A DNA stretch of 64,000 nucleotides from CBDCVN01 sp965223045 (GTDB lineage: Bacteria; Deinococcota; Deinococci; Deinococcales; Trueperaceae): assembly GCA_965223045.1 (NCBI GenBank), contig CBDCVN010000013.1:806001-870000 (forward strand), given 5' to 3'. The number at the start of each line of letters is the position of its first letter. Position 1 is the first letter of the stretch. Below the pieces are notes generated by a model. It was not told the DNA's origin, did no database searches, and saw nothing but the letters and a program-made list of their open reading frames with translations. Made by a program: the position numbers and the translations under genes. Positions 1 through 9,240 of the stretch are shown here, piece by piece.

Positions 1-1079
1 TAAATCTGTCCTCCTAAGGAAATTGTGCCGTTTTGACCTATTCGCCTAAACCATTTTCCCTTTGCTAGATAAGCATCAACTTCGCTTAGGTCAAACATTT
101 CATCTTCCCACTCAGGTCTATACCAGCGCCCTGAGTGAGCTGCCTCTGGAAAAGCTTGTAGCGGTGCTTGCCCTCCCAAAGAGTGACAAGGAAGCTCTTC
201 ATTAAGTATGTTGCGTCTATCTCGTAAAGCTTGATATAAAGCGTTCCAAGATGGATAGTGTCGATCAAGAACCTGATCAGCCCACAATTGATGCGATCTC
301 TCTACAATTGCTTGATCTGTAGGGCGACGAATACGACTAAATTGAAGTTCGATACCCATTGCTAACAACCACAGATGTAATCTTGTAGGAAAGGGTGATT
401 TACTCCTAACATCAAAGAAAACACTGTCATGATCAACTTGAATACTTTCAGGTAACCCCCAGTCTAAAAATGCTAACCTCAAAGTGATTTGATAGTCCTC
501 AGTATTGGTGTGGCGAATTGCTTTCTCCTTACCTAGAAAGCAAGGATAACTTAGCAGGCGTGTACGGGAAACAACATCACTTACATCAACTAGGCTAACT
601 ACTCCTACACTTGGAACAAGCTCATGTCCCATTGCATCTACTTGCCAACATTCATGGGCATGGGTTAAGCGTGTGTGCTTAGTGGATGGTAATGCTACAT
701 GACGTTCATAGTTTTGGACCAATTGCTCTTCTTGTAAGAAGCGATTAATACTTGACCGACTAGGCAACAATTTACCTGCCCACTGGGGCATACGACCTAG
801 CTCTATACGCAACGTATCAGCACCCCAACGAGGATGTTGTAATCGTATTTGACGTAATTCTCCTACCATACGTGCAGGATAACTGCTTAGAGCTCCTTTT
901 TGAGGACGTCCCATCTTCCTTTCCAAACCTTGACGACCTTGTTCACGACCTCTTCTTACCCATTTTTTGACTGTAGATGGATGCCACCCTAATTCAAGAG
1001 CAATTTTGCTTATTGGTTCTCCATTGTCAGCTCGTTGTAGCATTTCTACTCTTTCTTCTAAGGAGGTGTAATCTGACAT
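1..1079 (-). CDS. rve-domain transposase, IS481/IS3-like (3' end off the window)
   Basis: An open frame of 359 codons starts at ATG 1079 and runs leftward off the window without a stop. The N-terminus is a helix-turn-helix (ISKIALELGWHPSTVKKWVRRG, about residues 23-44, described in parts), and the central part is an RNase-H-like integrase core: first Asp in WQVDAMGHE, second Asp in IQVDHDSVF, and a Glu in QAIVERSH preceded by RIRRPTD. That DDE order with an N-terminal HTH is typical of IS481-type and related rve transposases; the exact family was not settled. The predicted catalytic residues are all present and no frameshift is seen, so the element may be active. No clear Shine-Dalgarno sequence precedes the ATG. 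Confidence 0.8.
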   Translation of the reverse strand, partial: MSDYTSLEERVEMLQRADNGEPISKIALELGWHPSTVKKWVRRGREQGRQGLERKMGRPQKGALSSYPARMVGELRQIRLQHPRWGADTLRIELGRMPQWAGKLLPSRSSINRFLQEEQLVQNYERHVALPSTKHTRLTHAHECWQVDAMGHELVPSVGVVSLVDVSDVVSRTRLLSYPCFLGKEKAIRHTNTEDYQITLRLAFLDWGLPESIQVDHDSVFFDVRSKSPFPTRLHLWLLAMGIELQFSRIRRPTDQAIVERSHQLWADQVLDRHYPSWNALYQALRDRRNILNEELPCHSLGGQAPLQAFPEAAHSGRWYRPEWEDEMFDLSEVDAYLAKGKWFRRIGQNGTISLGGQI

Positions 1080-1124
1080 AATCCATATCATGCAGCTTTT
1101 TTACCTACTTGGAGTCTAAAAATA

Positions 1125-1170
1125 GTCACGACTTTATGAGACTTTAGGGGGTCACGACTTAGTGAGCTTT
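1125..1170. repeat. Two imperfect direct repeats beside the edge transposase
   Basis: GTCACGACTTTATGAG (from 1125) and GTCACGACTTAGTGAG (from 1151) are tandem imperfect repeats, each followed by CTTT. They lie 46-90 bp upstream of the transposase start and are a likely subterminal or terminal transposase-binding region of that IS. The other end is outside the window, so the TIR cannot be checked. Confidence 0.5.
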
Positions 1171-1510
1171 AACATGAATTAGTTTACAGAGAGGAGAAAA
1201 CTAAATCAATAATAACAGGATAGGTTGTTATTAAGCTTACAAACAATGTAATCTCAATTTGATATCATTTTAGTAGGTCTTAATTAACCTTAATTTTTTG
1301 TCCGATCAATTGGGTTCACCTCAAACTTCCTTAGAACTGTATCAACTTCCAGTCAAAAGTTGAGAAACTTACCAGTTTCCGGCTGATGGTGGTTTAGTTG
1401 TTTTTCCATACTTAATTTATCATTGAGAGGAAGTACTTGCTGGTAAGGTAGAATGAAGAAAAACCCAACTTAAATAACACAAACCTATAGAAAAAAAATA
1501 ATCAGATTAA
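1171..1510. other. Intergenic, no gene seen
   Basis: AT-rich spacer between the IS end and recN. No convincing coding frame, RNA or strong hairpin was seen. Confidence 0.5.
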
Positions 1511-1523
1511 TATACTAGGGCTC
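1511..1523 (+). promoter_or_regulatory. -10 box of recN, leaderless type
   Basis: TATACT at 1511-1516 ends 7 nt before the GTG start of recN, so the predicted transcription start falls on the start codon. No -35 consensus is seen. The same spacing recurs at trhO and ypdA. Confidence 0.45.
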
Positions 1524-3137
1524 GTGTTGTTAACACTCGAGCTAAAAGATTTCGCTATAGTTGATGAATTACGCCTAGAGCTTGGCCAAGGCTTTAATGT
1601 TTTAACAGGAGAGACTGGTGCAGGTAAATCTATTCTAGTTGATGCCCTTACATTACTTACAGGTGGAAGAGCTGATAATACAATGATACGTAGTGGGGCA
1701 GAGGCAGCTTTGGTACAAATAGAACTTTCACCTGATAGCTACGCCCAAACTATCTCACGGCGCTTAAAACGTAACGGTCGTGGCACAGCACGCCTAGATG
1801 GTGAAATTGTCAAAGTTGCTGAAATTGCCGAAGTAGGTAGTAAGCTTATAGTTATTCATGGCCAGCATGCCTCACAGACTCTACTTAGTAATGCTGAGCA
1901 GCGTAAGTTACTTGATAAGCTCTTAGATAGTGATGCTAGAAAACAGCTCGAGTCTTATCAAAAGACTTACACAAGTTATCAAAAAGGACTAAAAGAACTT
2001 GAAACCTTGAGTGATGCTGTCCGTGAACGGGCACAACGTTTAGACATTTTAAAATATCAAATCGAAGAGATTGACAATGCCAAACTTATAGCGGGGGAAG
2101 AAAAGGGACTGCAAGAACGTGCAGAGAGTTTGCGCCATGCTGAACGCATTGTTGAAGGAGTAGGTAGTGCTTTAGGGGTAATTGCTGAAGATGAAGAAAA
2201 TGCCCTTAATTTATTATCTCAGGCGCAAAAGCATTTGGGTGTGGCAGCACGCTATAGCAAAGATATGGAGACACTTGCTAATGATTTAGATGATGTTGCA
2301 GCTAGTGTTCAAGCCATTAATGATGAGCTAAGCAGCTTCCTAACAGACTTTGAAGTTGAACCTAGAGAGCTAGAACGTTTGCAGAGTCGCCTGAGCAATA
2401 TTGAAAGCCTGAAGCTTAAATATGGTGAGAGTGTTGAAGCTATTTTAGAACATAGGGCTAGTGCAGCTTTAGAGTTAGAAAAATTAAAGTATGTGGATGA
2501 AAATATGGAGGAGCTAAAAAAGAAGCTCAAATCTCTTTATACAAAGCTAAAATCGCAGGCTGCAAGCTTAAGCCAAGCTCGTCGTAAAGCAGGCTTACAG
2601 CTTTCAGAGCAAGTCACTGAGCAGATCCGCCCCTTGGGTATGGCTAATGCTAAATTTAGTGTAGAAATTAGTGTTACCGATAGCTTTACTACTTATGGTA
2701 AAGATAAAATAACCTTTTTCTTTAGTGCCAACTTAGGTGAGCCACCAGCACCACTTGCTAGCGTTGCATCAGGAGGGGAACTCTCACGCATAATGTTGGG
2801 CTTAAATGTTGTTACAGGCTCTGATTTACCTACTCTAATCTTTGATGAAGTTGATGCTGGTATAGGGGGGCAAGCTGCTCGTTCAGTAGGAGCACTTCTG
2901 AAACAGTTAGCTGGTGAACACCAAGTTTTAGTTGTTACGCACCTAGCACAAGTGGCAGCTTATGCCGATAAACACTTTTATGTGGAGAAAATAGAGAGGA
3001 ATGGGCGTACTACCACACGTATAAATTGCTTGAGAGGGGAGACTCGAGAAGCAGAGTTAGCCCGAATGCTTTCAGGAGCAGTTACTGAAAAAGCCCTTGA
3101 CCATGCACGAGAATTACTTAAGGAAGCTGCTAAATAA
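1524..3137 (+). CDS. recN: DNA repair ATPase RecN
   Basis: SMC-like ABC ATPase of recombinational double-strand break repair. The 537 residues match family length. Walker A GETGAGKS is at residues 29-36, followed by the family segment IHGQHASQ; a long coiled-coil region fills the middle (about 150-370). The C-terminal half carries the signature SVASGGELSR, Walker B TLIFDEVDAGIGG and the H-loop VVTHLAQ. The GTG start is chosen because the protein then begins MLLTLELKDFAIVDEL, as RecN proteins do, and because a -10 box lies 7 nt upstream. The gene ends 1 bp short of the convergent tatD stop. It contains three CTCGAG sites in two different frames. No neighbour forms an operon with it. Confidence 0.95.
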   Translation: MLLTLELKDFAIVDELRLELGQGFNVLTGETGAGKSILVDALTLLTGGRADNTMIRSGAEAALVQIELSPDSYAQTISRRLKRNGRGTARLDGEIVKVAEIAEVGSKLIVIHGQHASQTLLSNAEQRKLLDKLLDSDARKQLESYQKTYTSYQKGLKELETLSDAVRERAQRLDILKYQIEEIDNAKLIAGEEKGLQERAESLRHAERIVEGVGSALGVIAEDEENALNLLSQAQKHLGVAARYSKDMETLANDLDDVAASVQAINDELSSFLTDFEVEPRELERLQSRLSNIESLKLKYGESVEAILEHRASAALELEKLKYVDENMEELKKKLKSLYTKLKSQAASLSQARRKAGLQLSEQVTEQIRPLGMANAKFSVEISVTDSFTTYGKDKITFFFSANLGEPPAPLASVASGGELSRIMLGLNVVTGSDLPTLIFDEVDAGIGGQAARSVGALLKQLAGEHQVLVVTHLAQVAAYADKHFYVEKIERNGRTTTRINCLRGETREAELARMLSGAVTEKALDHARELLKEAAK

Positions 3138-3138
3138 T

Positions 3139-3891
3139 TTAAAGACCATAAACTAGCTTGGCATTTTCATCAGTATAGCTTTCAACTTCTTCAAAGCTCT
3201 CTCCGCGAAGGTTTGCTAAAAATTTTGCTGTATAGCGTACATTAGCAGGTACATTTTTCTGGCCACGTTTGGGCACAGGCGTTAGAAAAGGACTATCAGT
3301 TTCAAGTAAAATGCGTTCTCTAGGGGTCGTTTTAGCAGCATCATGAATTTCTGTAGCTTTTTTATAAGTAAGATTGCCTGCAAAAGAAACATACCAACCA
3401 AGGGCTAGACCTGTTTCTATGAGCGCCTTGTGACCATTACAGCAGTGCAAGATTCCCTTATTGTAACCAATTTCTTCTAGCATTTGCTTAGTTTCTAACG
3501 AAGCTCTTTCTTGATTTTGCTTATCACGCACGTGTAAAATAAGTGGTTTGCTTAATTTGCTTGCCAGCTCTGCTTGCCACAAGAAGCTTTTGTGCTGCAC
3601 ATCAGAAGTTGTCGTGTCCCAATAATAATCAAACCCTGTTTCCCCTATACCTACAACTTTGGGATGCTCAGCAAGCTTTTCAATTTTAGAACGTATGTTT
3701 GGGTCATTAGCTTCTTCGGCATCTGTAGGATGTATGCCAATAGCTGCAAAGACATTATTATAACGCTCAGCAATTTTTAGAGTTGCTTGAGAACGCTCTA
3801 AATTTATGCCTATAGATACCATTGTAAGTGTTGGGTCAACTGCTTGCTCTAAACTTTGACAATGATCTAGGTGACAGTGGGTGTCAGTCAT
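3139..3891 (-). CDS. TatD family metal-dependent nuclease
   Basis: TIM-barrel hydrolase of the TatD family, DNA exonuclease or D-aminoacyl-tRNA deacylase activity being reported for relatives. The 250 residues match the family. Metal ligands are visible: the N-terminal HCH (His5, His7), Glu in GIGETGFDYY near residue 84, His in LILHVRD, His in ILHCCNGH, and Asp in LLETDSPFLTP followed by NVPANVR. It is convergent with recN with almost no space, so the pair shares a termination region. No Shine-Dalgarno is visible before the ATG. Which TatD paralogue this is (TatD, YcfH or YjjV) cannot be decided here. Confidence 0.92.
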   Translation of the reverse strand: MTDTHCHLDHCQSLEQAVDPTLTMVSIGINLERSQATLKIAERYNNVFAAIGIHPTDAEEANDPNIRSKIEKLAEHPKVVGIGETGFDYYWDTTTSDVQHKSFLWQAELASKLSKPLILHVRDKQNQERASLETKQMLEEIGYNKGILHCCNGHKALIETGLALGWYVSFAGNLTYKKATEIHDAAKTTPRERILLETDSPFLTPVPKRGQKNVPANVRYTAKFLANLRGESFEEVESYTDENAKLVYGL

Positions 3892-4133
3892 AATTAGACT
3901 TTATTTTAACAGGGATTATTTCAAGATATGTCTTGTTGATTGCAAAAACCAACAAAGAACATTGACTATATTATTAGGACAAGAAATTTACGCCCACTTA
4001 ACACCCCTTTAAATAAGCTATGCACATGGGAGGAAAAACCAATAAACCCAACCTTAATTACACCATAATTTTTCTTACAAAAAAATCACTATTCCCCTCC
4101 ATTTGTAATAGAAACAAGAAAGGAATAAAAACA

Positions 4134-5699
4134 ATGTCTAAAATTATCTTAATCCTAACAATTTTAATAGGAGGTCTTTTAATAGCAAGTTGTTCATCTA
4201 GTGGTGGGGGTATTACTCCTACACCTGAACCTAGGGGCCAAGATTCTTTTGAAATTGAGCTTTCTGAGGACACACTTACTGTTATGCAAGGTAAAGAGGG
4301 TGAATTAAATGTTGCTGTTAGTACTAACCAAGATTTAACTCAAGGAGTAAACTTTAGCCTTAAAGGACAAAATAATGGTGTTGAGTTAAACTCTGAGGAA
4401 AATGGTAAAGGAAGTTACACCCTCAACTTTAAAGTTAGTGAGGAAGCTGCTCCTGGTACTCATGTTCTACAGATCTTAGCAACTTTGGGAAAAAGTTCTG
4501 CAAAAGCAAAGCTTAACTTGGTTGTGAGTAGCGAGTTCAAAACCGAAATATTTGTAGACTTCTTTTCAGATCGTAGAGTTGAAGAGTCTAAAGAAGTACC
4601 TGGTAGGTTTATAGCTAGGGTTATAGGCAAAGGTGTACTTTCAAAAGATGGACCTGAAGACGAATTTGATGCTTTTAAATCTGACGAGGATGATGGTGTT
4701 AAGGTTCCTAGAGAAAGTGAAAATGTCCTTCCAGAAAAAGTTAAATTGGTGGCCTTTGAACTAGGAAGCCGCAATGAATTCGAGGTTGAGTTAAGTACCT
4801 CTTTTATGAGAGAAGTTCATGATTTTCAAGTTGAGCGTGGAAGGACTAGAAGCTCACTACCAATTAAAGAAATTAGTGAACCTACATTACCAATAAAAAC
4901 CCCTATAAGAACCCCAATAAAAATTGGTGAAGATTTAAAACTAAGACCACAAAAGATTCTTGGTGTTGACACGCGTATACGCTTGACAGCAACAACAACT
5001 CATCCTTGGCGAACAATTGCACAGTTCGACTATGGTGATCATAATTCTAATTGCTCAGGTACTTTTATAGGGAGACGTATAATCATAACTGCTGCTCACT
5101 GCATTAATAAAAGAGGTACTGAAATATACTACACTCCTAAAATTACTCCTGGACGTAATGATATAGATGGAACTCCTTATGGTTCAGTACAAACAAACGC
5201 CAGAGATACTATTTACTATACACCTTGGCATTGGCGCGAGAGTGATGAGTGTACAAGCAATCAAACTAGCTGTAGACGTTGGGATTGGGGTCTTATTGTA
5301 CTCCCTGCAAACTATAACAACCAAACAGGTTGGATGGGTTACTGGTATATGAGCGGTGGTTCACTTAGCCAAAAGAGCATTTATAATCGTGGTTATCCTG
5401 CTTGTGGCAACAGTCACTCACCTGCTGGTTGTGTTACTGCTGGTTTTTATGGTGATACCAAAACATGCTCAATTCTTAGCTATTTACACCAAGGCAACGA
5501 TGGTTGGAGTGATTTTATCTTACACAACTGCGATACTAGCGGTGGTCACAGTGGTAGTCCCTTGTACATGTACGTTGGTAATGCAGGCCCTGTTGTAACA
5601 GCTGTTCATGGTTATGGTTATTCTACATCAAATGGTGCACGTCGTCTAGGACCAAATGAAGCAAGTATTATAAGTTTTTTTAGAAATGCCCTCCCATAA
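4134..5699 (+). CDS. Secreted lipoprotein serine protease, V8/glutamyl endopeptidase-like (S1B)
   Basis: A frame is open from 4020, but the start at 4134 is preferred: GAAAGGA lies just upstream and the protein then begins with a lipoprotein signal peptide (MSKIILILT...) ending in the lipobox LIASC (Cys20), followed by a Ser/Gly linker. Residues 40-140 look like an extracellular beta-sandwich. The protease domain fills the C-terminal 230 residues: His in ITAAHC, Asp in RWDWGLIVLP, Ser in DTSGGHSGSP. GGHSGSP is the S1B style seen in Bacillus glutamyl endopeptidase rather than GDSGGP. The protein is predicted to sit on the outer cell surface. The middle part (about 150-290) is acidic and unrecognised and may be a propeptide or spacer. 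A terminator follows. Confidence 0.85.
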   Translation: MSKIILILTILIGGLLIASCSSSGGGITPTPEPRGQDSFEIELSEDTLTVMQGKEGELNVAVSTNQDLTQGVNFSLKGQNNGVELNSEENGKGSYTLNFKVSEEAAPGTHVLQILATLGKSSAKAKLNLVVSSEFKTEIFVDFFSDRRVEESKEVPGRFIARVIGKGVLSKDGPEDEFDAFKSDEDDGVKVPRESENVLPEKVKLVAFELGSRNEFEVELSTSFMREVHDFQVERGRTRSSLPIKEISEPTLPIKTPIRTPIKIGEDLKLRPQKILGVDTRIRLTATTTHPWRTIAQFDYGDHNSNCSGTFIGRRIIITAAHCINKRGTEIYYTPKITPGRNDIDGTPYGSVQTNARDTIYYTPWHWRESDECTSNQTSCRRWDWGLIVLPANYNNQTGWMGYWYMSGGSLSQKSIYNRGYPACGNSHSPAGCVTAGFYGDTKTCSILSYLHQGNDGWSDFILHNCDTSGGHSGSPLYMYVGNAGPVVTAVHGYGYSTSNGARRLGPNEASIISFFRNALP

Positions 5700-5727
5700 G
5701 CTTTAAACTTTTAAGCCTAGCAAGAGC

Positions 5728-5757
5728 AGGTGGATAATTTATTCACCTATTTTTTAT
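5728..5757 (+). terminator. Rho-independent terminator after the protease gene
   Basis: AGGTGGAT at 5728-5735 pairs with ATTCACCT at 5741-5748 (one G-U pair, 5-nt loop) and is followed by ATTTTTTATT. Confidence 0.7.
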
Positions 5758-5782
5758 TGTATAGTTACCCAGAAAAATCTTT

Positions 5783-5849
5783 TCCCTACGAATGCTACTT
5801 CTGCGTTATAGTAGGGGTTCAAAAACTTGAACCCTTACACACTGGTTAT
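5783..5849. repeat. Dispersed palindromic repeat family 1, copy 1
   Basis: GGGTTCAA at 5815-5822 and TTGAACCC at 5827-5834 form a perfect 8-bp hairpin. The whole 67-bp stretch is similar, as reverse complement, to 42613-42680, including the flanking CGCAGAAGTAG and GATAACCAG-like parts. A shorter relative lies at 42008-42045. It occupies the otherwise empty spacer before mrp. Confidence 0.7.
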
Positions 5850-6001
5850 TGACGATATCTCATTCCTAGTTAAGATTATGTTTTACAGGATCAGATGTCT
5901 ATTTTGGGAGAGGAGATTTTTCTAGCGTACTATAATTGATAGACCATGGTTTTTAGTGTTTTAATCGTAAGTAACAAATAAAGATACTCAGCCTAGATGC
6001 T

Positions 6002-6010
6002 TGCTATAAT
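6002..6010 (+). promoter_or_regulatory. Extended -10 promoter of mrp
   Basis: TGCTATAAT (extended -10, TGn plus perfect TATAAT) ends 25 nt before the mrp ATG. The -35 region has no consensus, as expected for extended -10 promoters. Confidence 0.5.
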
Positions 6011-6035
6011 AAGTAATATCCTGTTAACTTAACTA

Positions 6036-7085
6036 ATGATTACCGAAGAATTGATTATAAGTGCACTTCGTACAGTTGATGATCCTGAATTGCACAAAGA
6101 TTTAGTTAGTCTTGGTATGGTAGAAAAGATTTCTATAGATAATGATGCTGTTAATTTAGGTATCAAGCTTACTACTCCTGCTTGCCCATTAAAAGGGAAA
6201 ATAGAAGGGGATATAAGGGCTGCATTGTATAAACTAGAAGGTGTTAAAAATGTTCAAGTTAACTTCACAGCACAGGTTATGGGCGCTGGACAGGAAGCTT
6301 TGCCCGAAGTCAAAAATATTATTGCTATAGGTTCGGGTAAAGGAGGTGTGGGTAAGTCTACGGTTGCTGCTAATATAGCAGTAAGTTTAGCTTTAGAAGG
6401 GGCTGAAGTTGGTTTATTAGATGCTGATATTTATGGACCTAGTCAGGCTAAGATGTTTAATGTTGAGGGTAAGCGTTTACTAGCTGATGACGATAAGAAC
6501 ATCTTGCCCTTAAAAAGTCATGGTATTAAAGTTATTTCTATTGCTAATTTGGTTCAAGAAGGGCAAGCTTTAACATGGCGTGGGCCAATCTTGCATGGTA
6601 CTCTAACACAGCTTTTGAAACAGACATTGTGGGGTAGTCTTGATTACCTAATAGTTGACTTACCTCCCGGAACAGGTGATGTACAACTCTCACTTTCACA
6701 ATTAGTGCCGGTTACGGGCGCTCTTTTGGTTACGACTCCCCAAGAAGTGGCTTTAGCTGACGTTAAACGTTCCTATACTATGATGCGTAAAACAAATATG
6801 CCTGTACTTGGCATTATTGAGAATATGTCTTATTACCAACTTCCTGACGGCAGTCGTGATTATATTTTTGGTCAGGGGAATTTAGAGAAATTTGCTGAAC
6901 AGGAGAGGCTTGTGGTGCTCGAGCAAATCCCTCTAACAGGCAAATTGCGCCAGAGCAGTGATGAAGGTAAACCAATAGTCATAGCCGAGCCTAGCATCCC
7001 TGAAGCTGAGGCTTTTCGTAGTGCTGCGAAGGTGCTGGCAGGGCAGGTTAGTATTCAAAATTTAAATACATTACCAGTCATTTGA
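6036..7085 (+). CDS. mrp: Mrp/NBP35-type P-loop ATPase, iron-sulfur carrier
   Basis: The 349 residues comprise an N-terminal MIP18/DUF59 domain (about 1-90, with TTPACPLKG) and a MinD/Mrp ATPase domain. The deviant Walker A SGKGGVGKST lies near residue 105, followed by LLDADIYGPS and the switch II LPPGTGD. Mrp proteins load or carry Fe-S clusters in the cytosol. In many members a C-terminal CxxC pair binds the bridging cluster; here the equivalent segment reads ENMSYYQLPDGSRDYIFG and has no cysteine. The protein may therefore depend on the DUF59 cysteine or act differently. It is a single gene with its own promoter, convergent with the next gene. Confidence 0.92.
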   Translation: MITEELIISALRTVDDPELHKDLVSLGMVEKISIDNDAVNLGIKLTTPACPLKGKIEGDIRAALYKLEGVKNVQVNFTAQVMGAGQEALPEVKNIIAIGSGKGGVGKSTVAANIAVSLALEGAEVGLLDADIYGPSQAKMFNVEGKRLLADDDKNILPLKSHGIKVISIANLVQEGQALTWRGPILHGTLTQLLKQTLWGSLDYLIVDLPPGTGDVQLSLSQLVPVTGALLVTTPQEVALADVKRSYTMMRKTNMPVLGIIENMSYYQLPDGSRDYIFGQGNLEKFAEQERLVVLEQIPLTGKLRQSSDEGKPIVIAEPSIPEAEAFRSAAKVLAGQVSIQNLNTLPVI

Positions 7086-7118
7086 TTTCCCAAGGCCACT
7101 TTGCAACCACAAGATCTG

Positions 7119-8081
7119 TTAGAATAGAGGAAATTTACATTTAGAATCATTAAACACACCTTCACAATCTTCCCAATCAGATGAAAGGTGAGGAAACAAA
7201 TTCCTGCTACTAGCATTAATTTGGGCTTCTTCAATACAATTATCACTGATACTACTACCATCATCTGTGTAATAAAGGAATTTTTGTCCACTATAATTAT
7301 AGATACGCCTATAATTTGGAAGGCCTGAAGACAAAGTACTACCAACAAAGCTACCATTGAAAACACACCTTTGACGCCACTCCACTGGCACCTGACCAAA
7401 TGGACTGGAACGGACAGGATCACCACTTAGATGCACTGAGTAGGAGATGAGAGCAATTGTTTTGTTCACATTACAACCATCTGAAGGGGAGAGTTCATCT
7501 AGAAGTACACTGAAGCTTTTACTCTGTGTTTCTGTACTACCATCACTGTATGTAGCTGTAACAGTAACAATATATTCTCCTGCACTTAGTTGTTCTGCCA
7601 CATCACTGAATGTCCACGTGTCACCTGGTTTTGTAGCACTGCCACTAATTACTCCTGAAATATCTACACTTACAATTAAATCATCACTGTCTGCAACACT
7701 AACACTGATAGGTACATCAGGTTTGATTTCTGTAAGTTGTTCACAACCAAGCTGAATAATGTGTGCTCCGGGATTAGCAGGAACATTTATTATTATTTTG
7801 CTATAGCTATCCCAGTTATTATCTTGGCTACCTTGATCTTTAACATGCTTGTTGATTGGTTGTCCATTGTCACCCTCGTTAATAGTTGTGTAGGATTCTG
7901 GTGACAGTGTAGTAACTATAAACTGCGTTGACCTACTCTCTACATCTTGGACTACCTCAACATTGGAGGTGTTATCAACAGTAGGGGGTTGTTTTGATGA
8001 GTTCTTTATGAAAAAGTTTATGGTCAAGCTCAGTACAATCAGTATGGTTAAAAAATATAAGAACTTTTTAAAATGAAACAT
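7119..8081 (-). CDS. Membrane-anchored hypothetical protein with a PKD-like domain
   Basis: The 320 residues start with a short cytoplasmic stretch and one hydrophobic segment (about 8-25, FLYFLTILIVLSLTINFF), then a long extracytoplasmic part. Residues around 110-195 (SAGEYIVTVTATYSDGST) have the beta-sandwich look of PKD/Ig-like domains. The C-terminus has several cysteines and is not recognised. The gene is convergent with mrp with a 33-bp gap and lies 145 bp from nrnA. It has no visible partner; a surface or adhesion role is only a guess. Confidence 0.6.
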   Translation of the reverse strand: MFHFKKFLYFLTILIVLSLTINFFIKNSSKQPPTVDNTSNVEVVQDVESRSTQFIVTTLSPESYTTINEGDNGQPINKHVKDQGSQDNNWDSYSKIIINVPANPGAHIIQLGCEQLTEIKPDVPISVSVADSDDLIVSVDISGVISGSATKPGDTWTFSDVAEQLSAGEYIVTVTATYSDGSTETQSKSFSVLLDELSPSDGCNVNKTIALISYSVHLSGDPVRSSPFGQVPVEWRQRCVFNGSFVGSTLSSGLPNYRRIYNYSGQKFLYYTDDGSSISDNCIEEAQINASSRNLFPHLSSDWEDCEGVFNDSKCKFPLF

Positions 8082-8226
8082 TCTTATTACTGTTTCTCAA
8101 AAACATAAGCGAATACCTTATGCTCAAGTAGGGTGTGTTCCTTTCAAGTGCTTGCAATGATAATTGAGCCAAGAAAAAAACTTAGGAATGCACCATTGAA
8201 TGGTACGTTTTAAGGAGCAAATAGCA

Positions 8227-9240
8227 CTAGAGTTCATGCTGTTTTAATTCTACTTCTACTGCCTTAAGGACTAACATTTTTGCATCGTTAAGGCTGGTTT
8301 TTTCTAAAGTTGCACCTGCTGCTGCATGGTGTCCACCACCACCAAGTGCTACACATATTGCTTGGGCAGATACTTTGCCTCGGCTACGTACAGAAACCTT
8401 GGTGTCTTTGCCTCGCTCTTTAAAGAAGAGTGCTACATGGGTACCTTCGGCATAACGGATAAGCCCTACATAGTCATTAGAATCGTCATTTGTTTCACCC
8501 ACCTCATTTCGCATGTTTTGGGTAATTTCGGCCATTACTACAAGTCCATTAAGAGGAAAGCTGACACTAGACATTACTTTACCAAGCATCTTAAAGTAAT
8601 CAGGATGACGCCATTGTAAGCGGTCAGTTAGCTCAGAGTAAGCTACTCCATATTCCATAAGCTCAGCTACGTCTTTTAGTGTTTCAGAGTTAGTGTTAGC
8701 AAAACGCAAGTTACCTGTATCAGTAATTATGCCTACTAAGCAAGGTGTTGCAATAGCTTCTGTCCATTTTATAGCTAGAGCATCAATTAGATCTTTGGCT
8801 AATTGACAGGTAGCAGCCTTGCTAGGCTCTATGCAAATGAGGTCACCAACACTACCGTCATTGCTAGGGTGATGATCAATGTTAATGATAAAGTCTGCTT
8901 TCTCTATTGGCGCACCTTCGGCTCGAGCTGCCTCCGTATCCAAAATCAACAATAAATACTGATCTGGAAGGCTCTCTAATATAGGAATTACCTCGCCTTC
9001 ACGCACCAGAAATGATAAGTATTGAGGCAACTTCATAGGTAGTAGGGTTTTTTTGCCTAGGCTATCTAGTGCTCGTTTAAGAGCGAGTGCGCTGCCTAAT
9101 GCATCACCATCAGGGTCAACATGAGAAATCAGTATTATAGTATCTTGCCAGCTTTTCAACTTATTGGCTATATTTTTAATGCTTGTTTTATAAGATTTGT
9201 TCGTATATTTTACTTGTTTTCTAAACACTTTAGGAATCAT
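8227..9240 (-). CDS. nrnA: DHH/DHHA1 phosphoesterase, NrnA-like oligoribonuclease/pAp phosphatase
   Basis: The 337 residues have the DHH family layout. DHH domain: LISHVDPDGDALGS (motif I), LILDTEA (II), NIDHHPSN (III, the DHH motif), IITDTGNLRF (IV). DHHA1 domain: RSRGKVSAQAI and GGGGHHAAAGAT near residue 310. NrnA degrades nanoRNAs and dephosphorylates pAp with Mn2+. The start overlaps the upstream gene's stop by 11 bp, which implies translational coupling with the unknown protein encoded just upstream. The first 25 residues are a basic extension beyond the usual family start. Confidence 0.9.
   Translation of the reverse strand: MIPKVFRKQVKYTNKSYKTSIKNIANKLKSWQDTIILISHVDPDGDALGSALALKRALDSLGKKTLLPMKLPQYLSFLVREGEVIPILESLPDQYLLLILDTEAARAEGAPIEKADFIINIDHHPSNDGSVGDLICIEPSKAATCQLAKDLIDALAIKWTEAIATPCLVGIITDTGNLRFANTNSETLKDVAELMEYGVAYSELTDRLQWRHPDYFKMLGKVMSSVSFPLNGLVVMAEITQNMRNEVGETNDDSNDYVGLIRYAEGTHVALFFKERGKDTKVSVRSRGKVSAQAICVALGGGGHHAAAGATLEKTSLNDAKMLVLKAVEVELKQHEL

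Noticed and set aside
7447..7755. 102-codon plus-strand frame opposite the PKD-like membrane protein
   Set aside because: Antisense of a better-supported coding sequence; no ribosome site.
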